The notes under the pieces are model-generated. The model searched no databases and was not told the origin of the DNA. It saw only the letters and a program-made list of their open reading frames with translations. The translations under genes and the position numbers were made by a program. Below, one piece after another: positions 9,074-16,982 of a stretch of 64,000 bases of DNA. How positions within the stretch are numbered: the first letter of the stretch is position 1; each line of letters opens with the position of its first letter. This DNA is from Acetitomaculum ruminis DSM 5522 (GTDB lineage: Bacteria; Bacillota; Clostridia; Lachnospirales; Lachnospiraceae). The stretch covers positions 124,001-188,000 of the forward strand of contig NZ_FOJY01000003.1 in the NCBI RefSeq assembly GCF_900112085.1. The letters are read 5' to 3'.

Positions 9074-9451
9074 CTACTTTCCTGCTATTATTTCTATTTC
9101 AACAAGTGCTCCTTTTGGAAGATTTGCAACCTCAACGCATGAACGAGCTGGTTTGTCATCTCCAAAAAAGTCACCGTAAATTTCATTCACCAGGGCAAAG
9201 TCGTTAATGTCCTTAAGAAATACGCTGGTTTTTAATACATCTGATTTTTTATATCCTGCTTCATTTAAAACAGCTTCAATGTTAGCTAATACCTGCTTTG
9301 TCTGTGCTTCTATGCCTTCCCTAAGCTCTCCGCTTTCAGGAACAAGTCCAATCTGACCGGATGCAAATAAAAATCCGCCTTTTTCTACTGCCTGCACATA
9401 TGGACCAACTGCAGCCGGTGCCTTACTTGTACTGATAATTCTCTTTTCCAT
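9074..9451 (-). CDS. ridA: RidA family enamine/imine deaminase
   Basis: A 125-residue member of the YjgF/YER057c/UK114 family, whose trimers hydrolyse reactive enamine/imine intermediates such as 2-aminoacrylate in the cytoplasm. The family end signature is present (ARSCVEVANLPKGALVEIE), including the conserved Arg that binds the carboxylate, and the N-terminal APAAVGPYVQAV segment is typical. The ATG at 9451 follows AAAGGAG by eight bases; the longer frame starting with TTG at 9469 would include the ribosome binding site. The transcript probably begins near 9682, giving an unusually long leader of about 230 bases with strong pairing potential (see separate entry). It is followed by a terminator, so it is a single-gene unit. 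Confidence 0.95.
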   Translation of the reverse strand: MEKRIISTSKAPAAVGPYVQAVEKGGFLFASGQIGLVPESGELREGIEAQTKQVLANIEAVLNEAGYKKSDVLKTSVFLKDINDFALVNEIYGDFFGDDKPARSCVEVANLPKGALVEIEIIAGK

Positions 9452-9509
9452 TACATTTTCTCCTTTCAACTACGCTTAAGTAAAAATTTTTTAATCCACT
9501 TTATTTTTT

Positions 9510-9680
9510 ACCATAAACCCGGGGCAATGCTTTATTGCTTTACCCGTAAATCCGTAAGATTTCCCAAAATGTATTAAAATCTAACATAATGTACTATTTC
9601 ACGAATCCCTAAGGCCTGTATCCCGGGTTTTGGATAATTAATTGCCCGAAAATCTGACTGATTTTCGATGCCCCTGCCAA
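9510..9680 (-). promoter_or_regulatory. Structured leader of ridA (unknown class)
   Basis: Between the predicted promoter and ridA the minus strand can form a CGAAAATC/GATTTTCG hairpin (9647-9667), a perfect 9-bp long-range stem AAACCCGGG/CCCGGGTTT (9622-9630 with 9515-9523) and a competing GGGGCA/TGCCCC stem (9669-9674 with 9521-9526). The two long-range stems share three bases, so they may be alternatives. No known riboswitch consensus is recognised. It could be regulatory, or an independent RNA on either strand. Confidence 0.3.
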
Positions 9681-9688
9681 GTGTATAT

Positions 9689-9717
9689 ATTTTAAGTCAA
9701 AATTTTTTTAAATGCAA
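9689..9717 (-). promoter_or_regulatory. Putative ridA promoter
   Basis: On the minus strand TTGCAT (9712-9717) and TAAAAT (9689-9694) are 17 bases apart, close to the sigma-A consensus. Confidence 0.45.
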
Positions 9718-9796
9718 TCTTTTTTGAATTAACGCTTTAATGTTGTAAAACTATTGTAGATGATATTTTAACATTTGTGGAAGGCGTTTTATAAAA

Positions 9797-9833
9797 AGAA
9801 AAAGAACCGCTTAAAAAAGCAGTTCTTTAATTT
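9797..9833 (-). terminator. tRNA-Pro transcript terminator
   Basis: On the minus strand, AAGAACTGCTT / AAGCGGTTCTT forms a hairpin followed by a TTTTCTTTTT run about 40 bases after the tRNA. Confidence 0.75.
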
Positions 9834-9869
9834 GCACTTTGTCCAAAAGTTTTTTAATTGTAAAAGCAA

Positions 9870-9943
9870 TCGGGGTGACGGGATTCGAACCCACGACCTC
9901 TTAGTCCCGAACCAAGCGCTCTACCAAGCTGAGCCACACCCCG
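9870..9943 (-). tRNA. tRNA-Pro (anticodon CGG)
   Basis: The minus strand folds as a complete cloverleaf: acceptor CGGGGTG/CACCCCG with discriminator A at 9870, D-arm GCTC...GAGC, anticodon stem CTTGG/CTAAG with loop TTCGGGA giving anticodon CGG, and a T-arm with loop TTCGAAT. The terminal CCA is not encoded. This anticodon reads CCG. The gene stands alone with its own promoter and terminator. Confidence 0.96.
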
Positions 9944-9978
9944 AAAAAACGAAAGTGCTTATGCACTTGAACTTTATA

Positions 9979-10007
9979 ATAATATCACATTTATATAAAA
10001 ATGTAAA
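9979..10007 (-). promoter_or_regulatory. tRNA-Pro promoter
   Basis: TTTACA (10002-10007) and TATTAT (9979-9984) are spaced 17 bases on the minus strand, about 40 bases before the tRNA. A short AGTGC/GCACT hairpin lies in the precursor leader. Confidence 0.6.
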
Positions 10008-10065
10008 ACCATTTATTAAAAAAATTCGGTGTTTTACTTTTATAATTTCTTAATAATATTATCAT

Positions 10066-10094
10066 TTGCTTTTACAAGAACTTCTAACTATAAT
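10066..10094 (+). promoter_or_regulatory. Promoter of the HD-domain gene
   Basis: TTGCTT (10066-10071), a 17-base spacer and a perfect TATAAT (10089-10094). The transcript would start near 10101, giving a leader of about 70 bases. Confidence 0.6.
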
Positions 10095-10170
10095 GATTTA
10101 GGAATAAATCGGCAAAGGGAAAGGAGTTGCCTGCCTTTAAAAATCAGATTTGCAGGCTTGAAAAATATTT

Positions 10171-10683
10171 ATGAAGAAAATAATAGACCAAGAAAGCAAT
10201 TTATTGTTTTCTGATATGATAAAAACAATTCTTAAGGAAACTGACCTTTCAAAATCAATTAAGCATATACAACATGGGAGGGTTACGGTTTTAGAGCACA
10301 GTATTAATGTAGCTTATTATAGCCTCTTATGGGCCATTCTTTTTAATTTGAATATCAACAAAGAAAATCTTCTTAAGGCAGCCCTTTTACATGACTATTT
10401 TCTTTACGACTGGCATGAAAAGAATAAGTATCACAGGCTTCACGGCTTTACTCATCCATATCGTGCCTTAAATAACGCAAGGAAGCATTATGATTTATCA
10501 GATATTGAAACTGATATTATTGTTAAGCACATGTTTCCTTTGACACCGTTTCCTCCAAAATACAAAGAAAGCATACTGGTCTGTATGACAGACAAAGCAT
10601 GCTCTCTTATTGAAACTTTTCATTTGGAAAATCTTTTTAAAGGATATCAGATTAATAAGCATCACTTTAAACATTTACTTTAA
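10171..10683 (+). CDS. HD-domain protein (putative phosphohydrolase)
   Basis: A 170-residue soluble protein with the HD-superfamily metal pattern: H43 (VLEHSINVA), the H74-D75 pair (ALLHDYFLYDW), H95 (HGFTHP), H120 (IVKHMFP) and D141 (CMTDKACS). Proteins of this small clostridial type are often annotated as phosphohydrolases; the substrate is unknown. The ATG lacks a good ribosome binding site directly upstream. AAAGGAG lies about 46 bases earlier and a GCCTGC/GCAGGC hairpin falls between the two, which could bring them close together. It converges on the GNAT gene with only two bases between stop codons. Confidence 0.82.
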   Translation: MKKIIDQESNLLFSDMIKTILKETDLSKSIKHIQHGRVTVLEHSINVAYYSLLWAILFNLNINKENLLKAALLHDYFLYDWHEKNKYHRLHGFTHPYRALNNARKHYDLSDIETDIIVKHMFPLTPFPPKYKESILVCMTDKACSLIETFHLENLFKGYQINKHHFKHLL

Positions 10684-10685
10684 AA

Positions 10686-11150
10686 TTAGCAATGTCCCTG
10701 ACATTGAGTCTTAATCTTACCCTTTTGTGCTTTCATTGGCACAAGGGTAAGACCTGATTTTTCGTCTTTAAATTCTTCCCCTGTTACCCAGAAGCCTATG
10801 GTTTCAAAGAAACCTTCTGTTCCCTTTACAACATCTGTATTTATATCTGTACCGTTTGACATAAATACCTTGTCAAGAAGCATTCTTACAACAAAATCTC
10901 CATATCCCTGTCCTCTTTCCTCTTTAAGAACAGCTACCTGATCCATTATAAATTCTTCACCGTCAAATCTCATGCGTCCTGTTGCAACTTTTTTTCCTTC
11001 GTGGTCAAGAATTACAGACATGGCCATTTTGTCTAATCCGTCTGTATTGGCTTCCTTAGGTACTTTCAGTTCTTCATTAAATACCTTTTCCCTGATGTTT
11101 TTTACCTGACTCATGTCATCTTCTACGGAAAGATATACACCTTTTATCAT
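10686..11150 (-). CDS. GNAT-family N-acetyltransferase
   Basis: A 154-residue protein with a GNAT fold: the acetyl-CoA loop reads KEERGQGYGDFVVRMLLDK (about residues 76-94) after the typical beta4 strand FIMDQVAVL, and a C-terminal FFETIGF strand-loop is present. It would transfer acetyl from acetyl-CoA to an amine; the substrate cannot be told. The C-terminus ends in a Cys-containing tail (KTQCQGHC), unusual and possibly metal-binding or simply variable. AGGGT precedes the ATG by seven bases. It faces the HD-domain gene, and the AGCS terminator separates it from the gene upstream. Confidence 0.85.
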   Translation of the reverse strand: MIKGVYLSVEDDMSQVKNIREKVFNEELKVPKEANTDGLDKMAMSVILDHEGKKVATGRMRFDGEEFIMDQVAVLKEERGQGYGDFVVRMLLDKVFMSNGTDINTDVVKGTEGFFETIGFWVTGEEFKDEKSGLTLVPMKAQKGKIKTQCQGHC

Positions 11151-11245
11151 TTTTTATTACCCTCTCTTTCAAATATCAATAGTTTTCCTTCAACAAACCT
11201 AAGAAATATTTTAAATCAAAACATCATCTTTCGCAAGCAAGCCGT

Positions 11246-11306
11246 AAATCAAGAAAAAAGTTACCATAAAAATATGATAACTTCTTTTCTTGTGTTTTTT
11301 ATAGTA
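11246..11306 (-). terminator. Terminator downstream of AGCS symporter
   Basis: A long hairpin (AAGAAAA-AAGTTA-CAT arm with its complement) has T-runs on both sides: TTTTTTCTTG on the minus strand, GTTTTTTAT on the plus strand. It probably ends the AGCS transcript. Confidence 0.6.
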
Positions 11307-11309
11307 TGT

Positions 11310-11396
11310 ATTTAGGGGAGAAAATTATAACTTAAAATCTAATTAAGTAAGCTCCTTCGAACTTGCTTTTATAATACATTAGCTCTTCCCCTAAAT
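11310..11396. ncRNA. Candidate small structured RNA (three-way junction)
   Basis: In the 360-base gap between the GNAT and AGCS genes, a perfect 10-bp stem ATTTAGGGGA/TCCCCTAAAT (11310-11319 with 11387-11396) encloses a 7-bp stem ATTATAA/TTATAAT (11324-11330 with 11369-11375). Two small hairpins (CTTAA/TTAAG and AGC/GCT) lie inside. The strand is uncertain. It may be a 3' untranslated element of the AGCS message or a separate RNA; the class is not recognised. Confidence 0.3.
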
Positions 11397-11510
11397 CAAT
11401 TAACTAAGTCTAATAATTGATTAATTATTTATAAATAGTCTGTAAATACATGATTATGATTAGAAATCAAGTATTTATTCAACATAGGTATCACTTTACA
11501 AGCGAGAATT

Positions 11511-12962
11511 CTAGGCAACCATCTGTTTTTTGTTATCGCTCTTTTTTTCCGCCTTTAATATTTCCTGGAACTCAAATACATCTTTTGCCAGTGCATTGCT
11601 TAATACCAACATTGAAATAAGATTTGGAATCGCCATAAGGGCATTGGCTATATCTGAAAAACTCCATACTATTTTCAGTGAAGTTGTCGCTCCCACGAAA
11701 ACCACCAATGAAAAGATAATTCTGTAAATTATATTGTATTTTGGTGACTGGAACAGATATTCAAAGGCTTTTTCCCCATGATACTCCCATCCTAAAATAG
11801 TGGAAAAGGCAAAAAGTGAAATTCCAAGGGTTACAAGCCAGCCTCCTACTTCTACTCCCCCGAAGGTGAATACCGTATTAAAAGCAGCTATGGTAAGAGC
11901 AGCTCCTGTATAAAGCTCCCCTGTTGAAGGATTAATTGTTCCTAAAACTCCTGAACTGCAAATAAGCAAACCTGTGATGGTACATACAACTATTGTATCC
12001 CAGAATGTACCTGTCATATTTATATAACCCTGTCTTACATGGTTGTCAGTTTTTGCGGCTGCCGCTGTAACTGCTGCTGAACCAAGTCCTGCCTCATTGG
12101 AGAATACTCCTCTGGCAACACCGAATCTGAGAGCCTGCATCATAGAAGCTGTAATTGTACCGCAAAGACCGCCTCCTACTGCCTTTACACTAAATGCCAT
12201 TGAAAACATCATTGAAATGCCTTCAGGTAAATTTTTGTAATTTCCAACAATGGCAATAAGACCACATACTACATAAAAAATAGCCATAAAAGGTACTACT
12301 ACCTGTGAAACTTTTGATATTATCTTAATTCCACCTAAAATAATACTTAGTGCCAATACGGTTATTATTATACCGGTAAGGACAGTTGAAACATTAAATG
12401 TGGTTTTTAATGTATCTGCAATAGAATTTGACTGTGTAAGATTTCCGATTCCAAAGGAGGCAATTACTGTAAATAAGGCAAAAAGCCAACCTAATAAACT
12501 GCCTATTTTTTTATTTTTAAAGCCGTTTTTCATGGTATACATAGGTCCGCCGGTCATCTCACCATGATCATTAACTTCTCTATATTTTAAAGCCAGCATA
12601 CATTCGCTGAATTTTGACGATAATCCAAAACAGGCTGATATCCACATCCATACCATGGCTCCCGGTCCACCAGATGCCAATGCCGTAGCAACACCTATAA
12701 TATTACCTGTTCCAATTGTGGCGGCCAATGCCGTTGTCAAGGCAGAAAATGGAGAAATATCCCCTGTACCCTTACCTTTCTTTCTTGATTCCTTACTAAG
12801 AGTAAGTTTTAAGGCATAACCCAAATTCCTCCAGGGTAAAAACTTCAGCCTGAAGGTCAGAAAAATACCTGTACCAACCAGCAAAACAAGCATTACCGGT
12901 CCCCAGACAAAGCTGTCTACGGTTTCAAGCACTTTTCCTAGTTCTGTTACAAAATTTCCCAT
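11511..12962 (-). CDS. Sodium:alanine/glycine symporter (AGCS family)
   Basis: A 483-residue integral membrane protein with about ten hydrophobic segments that imports a small neutral amino acid with sodium. AGCS signatures are clear: GTGNIIGVATALASGGPGAM near residue 95 and the later GVARGVFSNEAGLGSAA motif near 290, plus WDTIVVCTITGL. The ATG at 12962 is preceded by AAAGGAG at the right distance; a TTG 15 bases upstream would place the ribosome binding site inside the gene. It is a single-gene unit: a terminator follows, and mnmA upstream has its own terminator. Alanine or glycine specificity cannot be told. Confidence 0.94.
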   Translation of the reverse strand: MGNFVTELGKVLETVDSFVWGPVMLVLLVGTGIFLTFRLKFLPWRNLGYALKLTLSKESRKKGKGTGDISPFSALTTALAATIGTGNIIGVATALASGGPGAMVWMWISACFGLSSKFSECMLALKYREVNDHGEMTGGPMYTMKNGFKNKKIGSLLGWLFALFTVIASFGIGNLTQSNSIADTLKTTFNVSTVLTGIIITVLALSIILGGIKIISKVSQVVVPFMAIFYVVCGLIAIVGNYKNLPEGISMMFSMAFSVKAVGGGLCGTITASMMQALRFGVARGVFSNEAGLGSAAVTAAAAKTDNHVRQGYINMTGTFWDTIVVCTITGLLICSSGVLGTINPSTGELYTGAALTIAAFNTVFTFGGVEVGGWLVTLGISLFAFSTILGWEYHGEKAFEYLFQSPKYNIIYRIIFSLVVFVGATTSLKIVWSFSDIANALMAIPNLISMLVLSNALAKDVFEFQEILKAEKKSDNKKQMVA

Positions 12963-13081
12963 TTTTTCTCCTTTCAAAACATAGAAAGTAGTTCTTGCTA
13001 AAACTACTATTCTTTACCATTATACTAGTGTAAAGTATTAACGCAACTGTGTCAATAAAATGTAACAAAAGACATTTATCA

Positions 13082-13124
13082 CAAAAAAAGTTCCCCATCC
13101 ATTTTTATATGGATAAGAAACTTC
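13082..13124 (-). terminator. mnmA terminator
   Basis: The hairpin AAGTT-(ATCCAT/ATGGAT)-AACTT at 13088-13123 is followed on the minus strand by TTTTTTTGTG. The palindromic repeat copy lies between it and the mnmA stop. Confidence 0.75.
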
Positions 13125-13129
13125 TTTGT

Positions 13130-13204
13130 GTAAAGCGGACATTCGGAATCCGCTTCGCTACTTCCTCATGAACGCAGTGGCACTTTGTGCACCTGCGTTC
13201 AAAT
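13130..13204 (+). repeat. Palindromic intergenic repeat, copy 1
   Basis: First of four copies. It has two hairpins: AAGCGGA...TCCGCTT, then GAACGCAG-TGGCAC-TTT-GTGC(C)A-CTGCGTTC, linked by CGCTACTTCCTCAT. This copy lacks one C in the second hairpin. It sits between mnmA and its terminator. Confidence 0.85.
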
Positions 13205-13224
13205 TATTCATAAATATAATAAAT

Positions 13225-14304
13225 TTAACAAATCGTGCCTCCACAGACGATTTCATTATTGTCATTATAAAATACAACGGCCTGCCCCGGAGTTATAGCT
13301 CTTTGAGGCTCATCAAAAAGGGCTTTTAACCTGCCATCTTCCATTGGAGTCACTGTACATGGCATAGGCTTTGCAGAATATCTTATCTTTCCATAAAGTC
13401 TTTTAGGCTCATTGAATTTGTCCCATGCCATATAATTTACATTGTCTGCATATAAAATATCTTTAAATACCGATTGGGAATCTCCTATAACCACCTGATT
13501 TTTTTCAACATCTAATTTATTTACAAAAACCGGATGCCCCATAGCTAAATTTAATCCTTTTCTTTGACCTATGGTGTAGTGAATGATTCCTTTATGTCTT
13601 CCTATAACATTTCCCTCTTCATCCACAAAATCCCCTTCTTTAAACTTCTCTCCGGTTTCTCTTTCAATGTATCCTGCATAATCATCATCCGAAACAAAGC
13701 ATATTTCCTGACTGTCAGGCTTATTGGCCACAGGAATCCCGACTTTTTGGGCAATTTCTCTGATTTCATCTTTTGAATAATCCCCCACAGGCATTAAAGT
13801 GTGTTCTAACTGGAACTGGGTGAGATTATAAAGGGCATAGGACTGGTCTTTTTTTGAGGTTACGGAAGTCTTAACAGTAAGCCTTCCACTGTCACTTTTG
13901 CATATTTTTGCATAATGACCGGTGGCAATATAATCGGCACCTATTTCCAAAGCCCTTTGCAATAAAGCTTCCCACTTGACATATCTATTACAAGCTATAC
14001 AAGGATTTGGTGTCCTGCCTCTTTTATATTCATCTATAAAATAATCTATAACATTTTCCTTAAATTCTTTTTTGAAATTCATGACATAGTAGGGAATTCC
14101 AATAACCCTTGCAACTCTTCTGGCATCCTCCACTGCTGAAAGTCCGCAACAGCCCCCCTGTTTTTCCAGGGTACATTCGTCTTCGTCCTGCCAGATTTGC
14201 ATGGTTACTCCAACTACATCATAGCCTTCTTCTTTTAACAAATAGGCTGCAACTGAGGAATCCACACCTCCGGACATGCCTACTACAACTTTTTTCTTTT
14301 CCAA
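13225..14304 (-). CDS. mnmA: tRNA-specific 2-thiouridylase MnmA
   Basis: A 359-residue cytoplasmic enzyme that activates U34 of Lys, Glu and Gln tRNAs with ATP and replaces its oxygen by sulfur. The PP-loop motif MSGGVDSS is at residues 10-17. The catalytic cysteines are C105 (NPCIACN) and C202 ([11 protein letters not shown]). The central tRNA-binding and C-terminal beta-barrel regions are complete ([28 protein letters not shown]). The start is TTG, six bases after AAAGGAG. No cysteine desulfurase gene is adjacent, so the sulfur donor is encoded elsewhere. It is probably constitutive and ends at the terminator at 13082-13124. Confidence 0.97.
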   Translation of the reverse strand: MEKKKVVVGMSGGVDSSVAAYLLKEEGYDVVGVTMQIWQDEDECTLEKQGGCCGLSAVEDARRVARVIGIPYYVMNFKKEFKENVIDYFIDEYKRGRTPNPCIACNRYVKWEALLQRALEIGADYIATGHYAKICKSDSGRLTVKTSVTSKKDQSYALYNLTQFQLEHTLMPVGDYSKDEIREIAQKVGIPVANKPDSQEICFVSDDDYAGYIERETGEKFKEGDFVDEEGNVIGRHKGIIHYTIGQRKGLNLAMGHPVFVNKLDVEKNQVVIGDSQSVFKDILYADNVNYMAWDKFNEPKRLYGKIRYSAKPMPCTVTPMEDGRLKALFDEPQRAITPGQAVVFYNDNNEIVCGGTIC

Positions 14305-14339
14305 GTCGGACTCCTTTCTGTATTATCCTGTCAATTCAA

Positions 14340-15287
14340 TTATAACATTCTCTTTTTTCTAAGTAATATCAAAGTAATTATACATATAACAATGGTAATA
14401 ACCGAGATAATGGCAAAACCGCTTTCTTCATTTGCAAAAGGCATTCCCACACTGTTTACATTCATTCCGTAAAGGCCTGAAATAACCGTAGGTATAGCCA
14501 TTACTAGGGTTACCGAGGTAAGGATTTTCATTATGTCATTTAGTTTGTTATTTATAATGGTGGAAATAAGCTCTCTGGTACCATGAACAATATCCCTGTA
14601 AATATTGGTCATTTCCATAGCCTGTCCGTTTTCCACTATAACATCTCCCAGTAATTCCTTATCTTCAGGGTATTGTTTTATGCGTTCATAGCGGGTCATT
14701 CTTTCTAATACCACTTTATTTGCACTAAGTGAGGTAGCGAAATATACCAGGTTTGATTCCAGTTCATGTAAATCAAAAAGATCACTTTCTTCTGTTTCAT
14801 TTCTGCTGGCACGGTCTTCTATTTCTGTTCTTCTTTTATCAATGCCTCTAAGATAAAGCTGATAAACCACAGCAGTTCTATATAATATCTGATAGATAAA
14901 TCGCATCCTCTTTTTTGTGCTAAATCCCCCTTTAAAGCTGTTGTTAAGGAAAGGTGCAAGAACAATACTGTCCTCATTGCAAACTGTAATTATGGCATTT
15001 TTTACTATTAAAATACCAAGGGGAATTGTGGTGTAGGCATTACGATTATTTCTAATCTCTTCTGAGGGAATATCCATCAGCATAAGAGTATATTCTTCTT
15101 CTAACTCCACACGGGAACTTTCTTCTTCGTCAAGTGCAGCTCTGATATCCCGTAAATCAACATTGTAATGTTGAGCAATCAATCTGGACTCATCCATATC
15201 GGGCGCTATCATGTTTATCCAGATTTCATCCTCGAAATCCGGTCTTTCTACAAGTATACTATTATCAGTTTTATATATTTTGTACAT
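14340..15287 (-). CDS. CorA-family divalent-cation transporter
   Basis: A 315-residue protein with a long cytoplasmic N-terminal domain and two C-terminal membrane helices. Between them is the family's YGMNV signature near residue 270, followed by the short loop with acidic residues (FANEESGF) and a basic tail (RKKRML). This is the CorA pentamer layout for Mg2+ (or Co2+/Ni2+) uptake. AGGAGG lies seven bases before the ATG. It is 35 bases upstream of mnmA on the same strand and could be co-transcribed with it, although the functions are unrelated. Divergent from uraA. Confidence 0.92.
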   Translation of the reverse strand: MYKIYKTDNSILVERPDFEDEIWINMIAPDMDESRLIAQHYNVDLRDIRAALDEEESSRVELEEEYTLMLMDIPSEEIRNNRNAYTTIPLGILIVKNAIITVCNEDSIVLAPFLNNSFKGGFSTKKRMRFIYQILYRTAVVYQLYLRGIDKRRTEIEDRASRNETEESDLFDLHELESNLVYFATSLSANKVVLERMTRYERIKQYPEDKELLGDVIVENGQAMEMTNIYRDIVHGTRELISTIINNKLNDIMKILTSVTLVMAIPTVISGLYGMNVNSVGMPFANEESGFAIISVITIVICIITLILLRKKRML

Positions 15288-15449
15288 CTTTTCGCCTCCT
15301 GATATGAATTTGTCTAAAATAAGAAAATATTTTAAACATCCGACCTGAGATTAAACTCACATCATTAAATTATAACTTCTTTAGCCTTAGTATTCAAGAG
15401 TGTTCATGGTATTAATACCGAATACTTATATTTTTTATAATTATTTTTG

Positions 15450-15478
15450 TTGACAATTCATCTTTTCTTTCTTAATAT
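15450..15478 (+). promoter_or_regulatory. uraA promoter
   Basis: A perfect TTGACA (15450-15455), a 17-base spacer and TAATAT (15473-15478). The leader to the start codon is about 60 bases and holds a small TTCCC/GGGAA hairpin. No PyrR-binding consensus is evident. Confidence 0.75.
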
Positions 15479-15544
15479 ATTACAGGTGTTTTTTTGTCCA
15501 GTTCCCTTTTGGGAATTTCTATCAAATGCAAAAAGGAGTTCAAA

Positions 15545-16903
15545 ATGAAAGAAAATATGGAGAAATTGGGCATCACTGATGCTCGCACTCTTGGCACTCC
15601 CAAGATGCTTCTACTGGGATTACAGCATATGTTTGCCATGTTTGGCGCAACAATATTAGTCCCTATTACAGTTAACAGTTATTTTAACGGAGAAGGCCTT
15701 TCAATACAGGTTACGTTATTTTTTGCCGGTATCGGAACATTGTTTTTCCACTTATGTTCAAAGCTTCAGGTTCCAGCATTTCTTGGTTCCTCATTTGCTT
15801 TTTTAGGTGGATTTCTTACAGTTTCCCAATTAGATACCGGCATTTTTGCGGATATGACCATGGGTGAGAAATTACCTTATGCCTGTGGCGGTATCGTGGT
15901 GGCAGGTCTTTTATACCTGGTGCTTGCTCTTATCGTTAAATTAGTGGGAATTAAAAAAGTAATGCGTTTTCTTCCCCCTGTAGTTACCGGACCTATTATT
16001 ATTTGTATAGGACTTACCCTTGCACCTTCAGCTATTTTAAACGCATCAACAAACTGGCTTATTGCTCTTATCGCTCTTGCTGTTATAGTTGTTTTAAATA
16101 TCTGGGGAAAAGGAATGTTTAAAATAATCCCTATTCTTTTGGGAGTTCTGGTTTCATATTTGGTAGCCTTTATAATGCATCAGGCAGGTATGACAAATCC
16201 AGACGGCTCTGCAATTCTTGATTTTTCAAATGTTGCAAGTGCAAGTATTATCGGTTTACCGGATTTTCAAATCTGCAAATTTGATATTAGCGCAATTTTA
16301 GTTATGGCACCTATTGCCATTGCAACAATGATGGAGCATATCGGTGATATGTCTGCTATTTCAGCTACTGTTGGAAAGAACTTTTTAGCTGAACCGGGAC
16401 TTCACAGAACCCTTATAGGTGACGGTCTTGCAACTTCTTTCTCTGCTTTATTTGGCGGCCCTGCAAACACAACCTATGGTGAAAATACCGGAGTTTTAGA
16501 GTTAAGCCGTGTTTACGACCCAAGAGTTATCCGTATTGCAGCCTGCTTTGCAATAGTTTTAAGTTTTATTCCTAAGGTTTCAGTAATTATCGGTTCTATT
16601 CCTGCTTCTATCGTAGGTGGAGTCAGCTTTATTCTTTATGGAATGATTTCATCCATTGGTGTCAGAAATGTTGTAGAAAATAATGTAGACCTTACAAAAT
16701 CCAGAAATCTTATTATCTCTGCCGTAATTTTAGTTTGCGGATTAGGTTTTTCATCAGGAATCACCTTCACAATCGGTCAGACTACAGTTACTCTTACAAG
16801 CTTAGCCATTGCAGCTATTGCAGGTATCATCTTAAATGCAATTCTTCCGGGAAATGATTACGAATTTTCTCCAGAAGAAAACAAGATGAAAGATGCAGCT
16901 TAA
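15545..16903 (+). CDS. uraA: Uracil permease (NCS2 family)
   Basis: A 452-residue membrane protein with about 14 hydrophobic segments. The N-terminal GLQHMFAMFGATILVP segment and the two substrate-binding glutamates of UraA are present, in MMEHIGD and in NTTYGENTGV. These features favour uracil over xanthine or urate. It would import uracil by proton symport. The ATG at 15545 follows AAAAGGAG; the frame extends 17 codons further upstream but without a start signal. It is a single-gene unit with a strong promoter and terminator. No pyrimidine-biosynthesis gene is nearby. Confidence 0.94.
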   Translation: MKENMEKLGITDARTLGTPKMLLLGLQHMFAMFGATILVPITVNSYFNGEGLSIQVTLFFAGIGTLFFHLCSKLQVPAFLGSSFAFLGGFLTVSQLDTGIFADMTMGEKLPYACGGIVVAGLLYLVLALIVKLVGIKKVMRFLPPVVTGPIIICIGLTLAPSAILNASTNWLIALIALAVIVVLNIWGKGMFKIIPILLGVLVSYLVAFIMHQAGMTNPDGSAILDFSNVASASIIGLPDFQICKFDISAILVMAPIAIATMMEHIGDMSAISATVGKNFLAEPGLHRTLIGDGLATSFSALFGGPANTTYGENTGVLELSRVYDPRVIRIAACFAIVLSFIPKVSVIIGSIPASIVGGVSFILYGMISSIGVRNVVENNVDLTKSRNLIISAVILVCGLGFSSGITFTIGQTTVTLTSLAIAAIAGIILNAILPGNDYEFSPEENKMKDAA

Positions 16904-16924
16904 TATAGATGTTTTAATTATAAA

Positions 16925-16963
16925 AGAGGCTTTAGTATAATACTAAGGCCTCTAAATTTTTTT
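16925..16963 (+). terminator. uraA terminator
   Basis: The hairpin AGAGGC-TTAGTAT / ATACTAA-GGCCTCT is followed by AAATTTTTTTA. It lies between convergent genes and may serve both. Confidence 0.85.
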
Positions 16964-16982
16964 ATGTCGTTTTTTCTTTATC

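Noticed and set aside
9775-10053. 92-residue plus-strand frame containing RGDGIRTHDLLVPNQ
   Set aside because: This is the well-known spurious translation of the strand opposite a tRNA gene (here tRNA-Pro).
10126-10173. 15-codon leader peptide (TTG start) overlapping the HD-gene ATG
   Set aside because: AAAGGAG directly abuts the TTG, which leaves no spacing for initiation.
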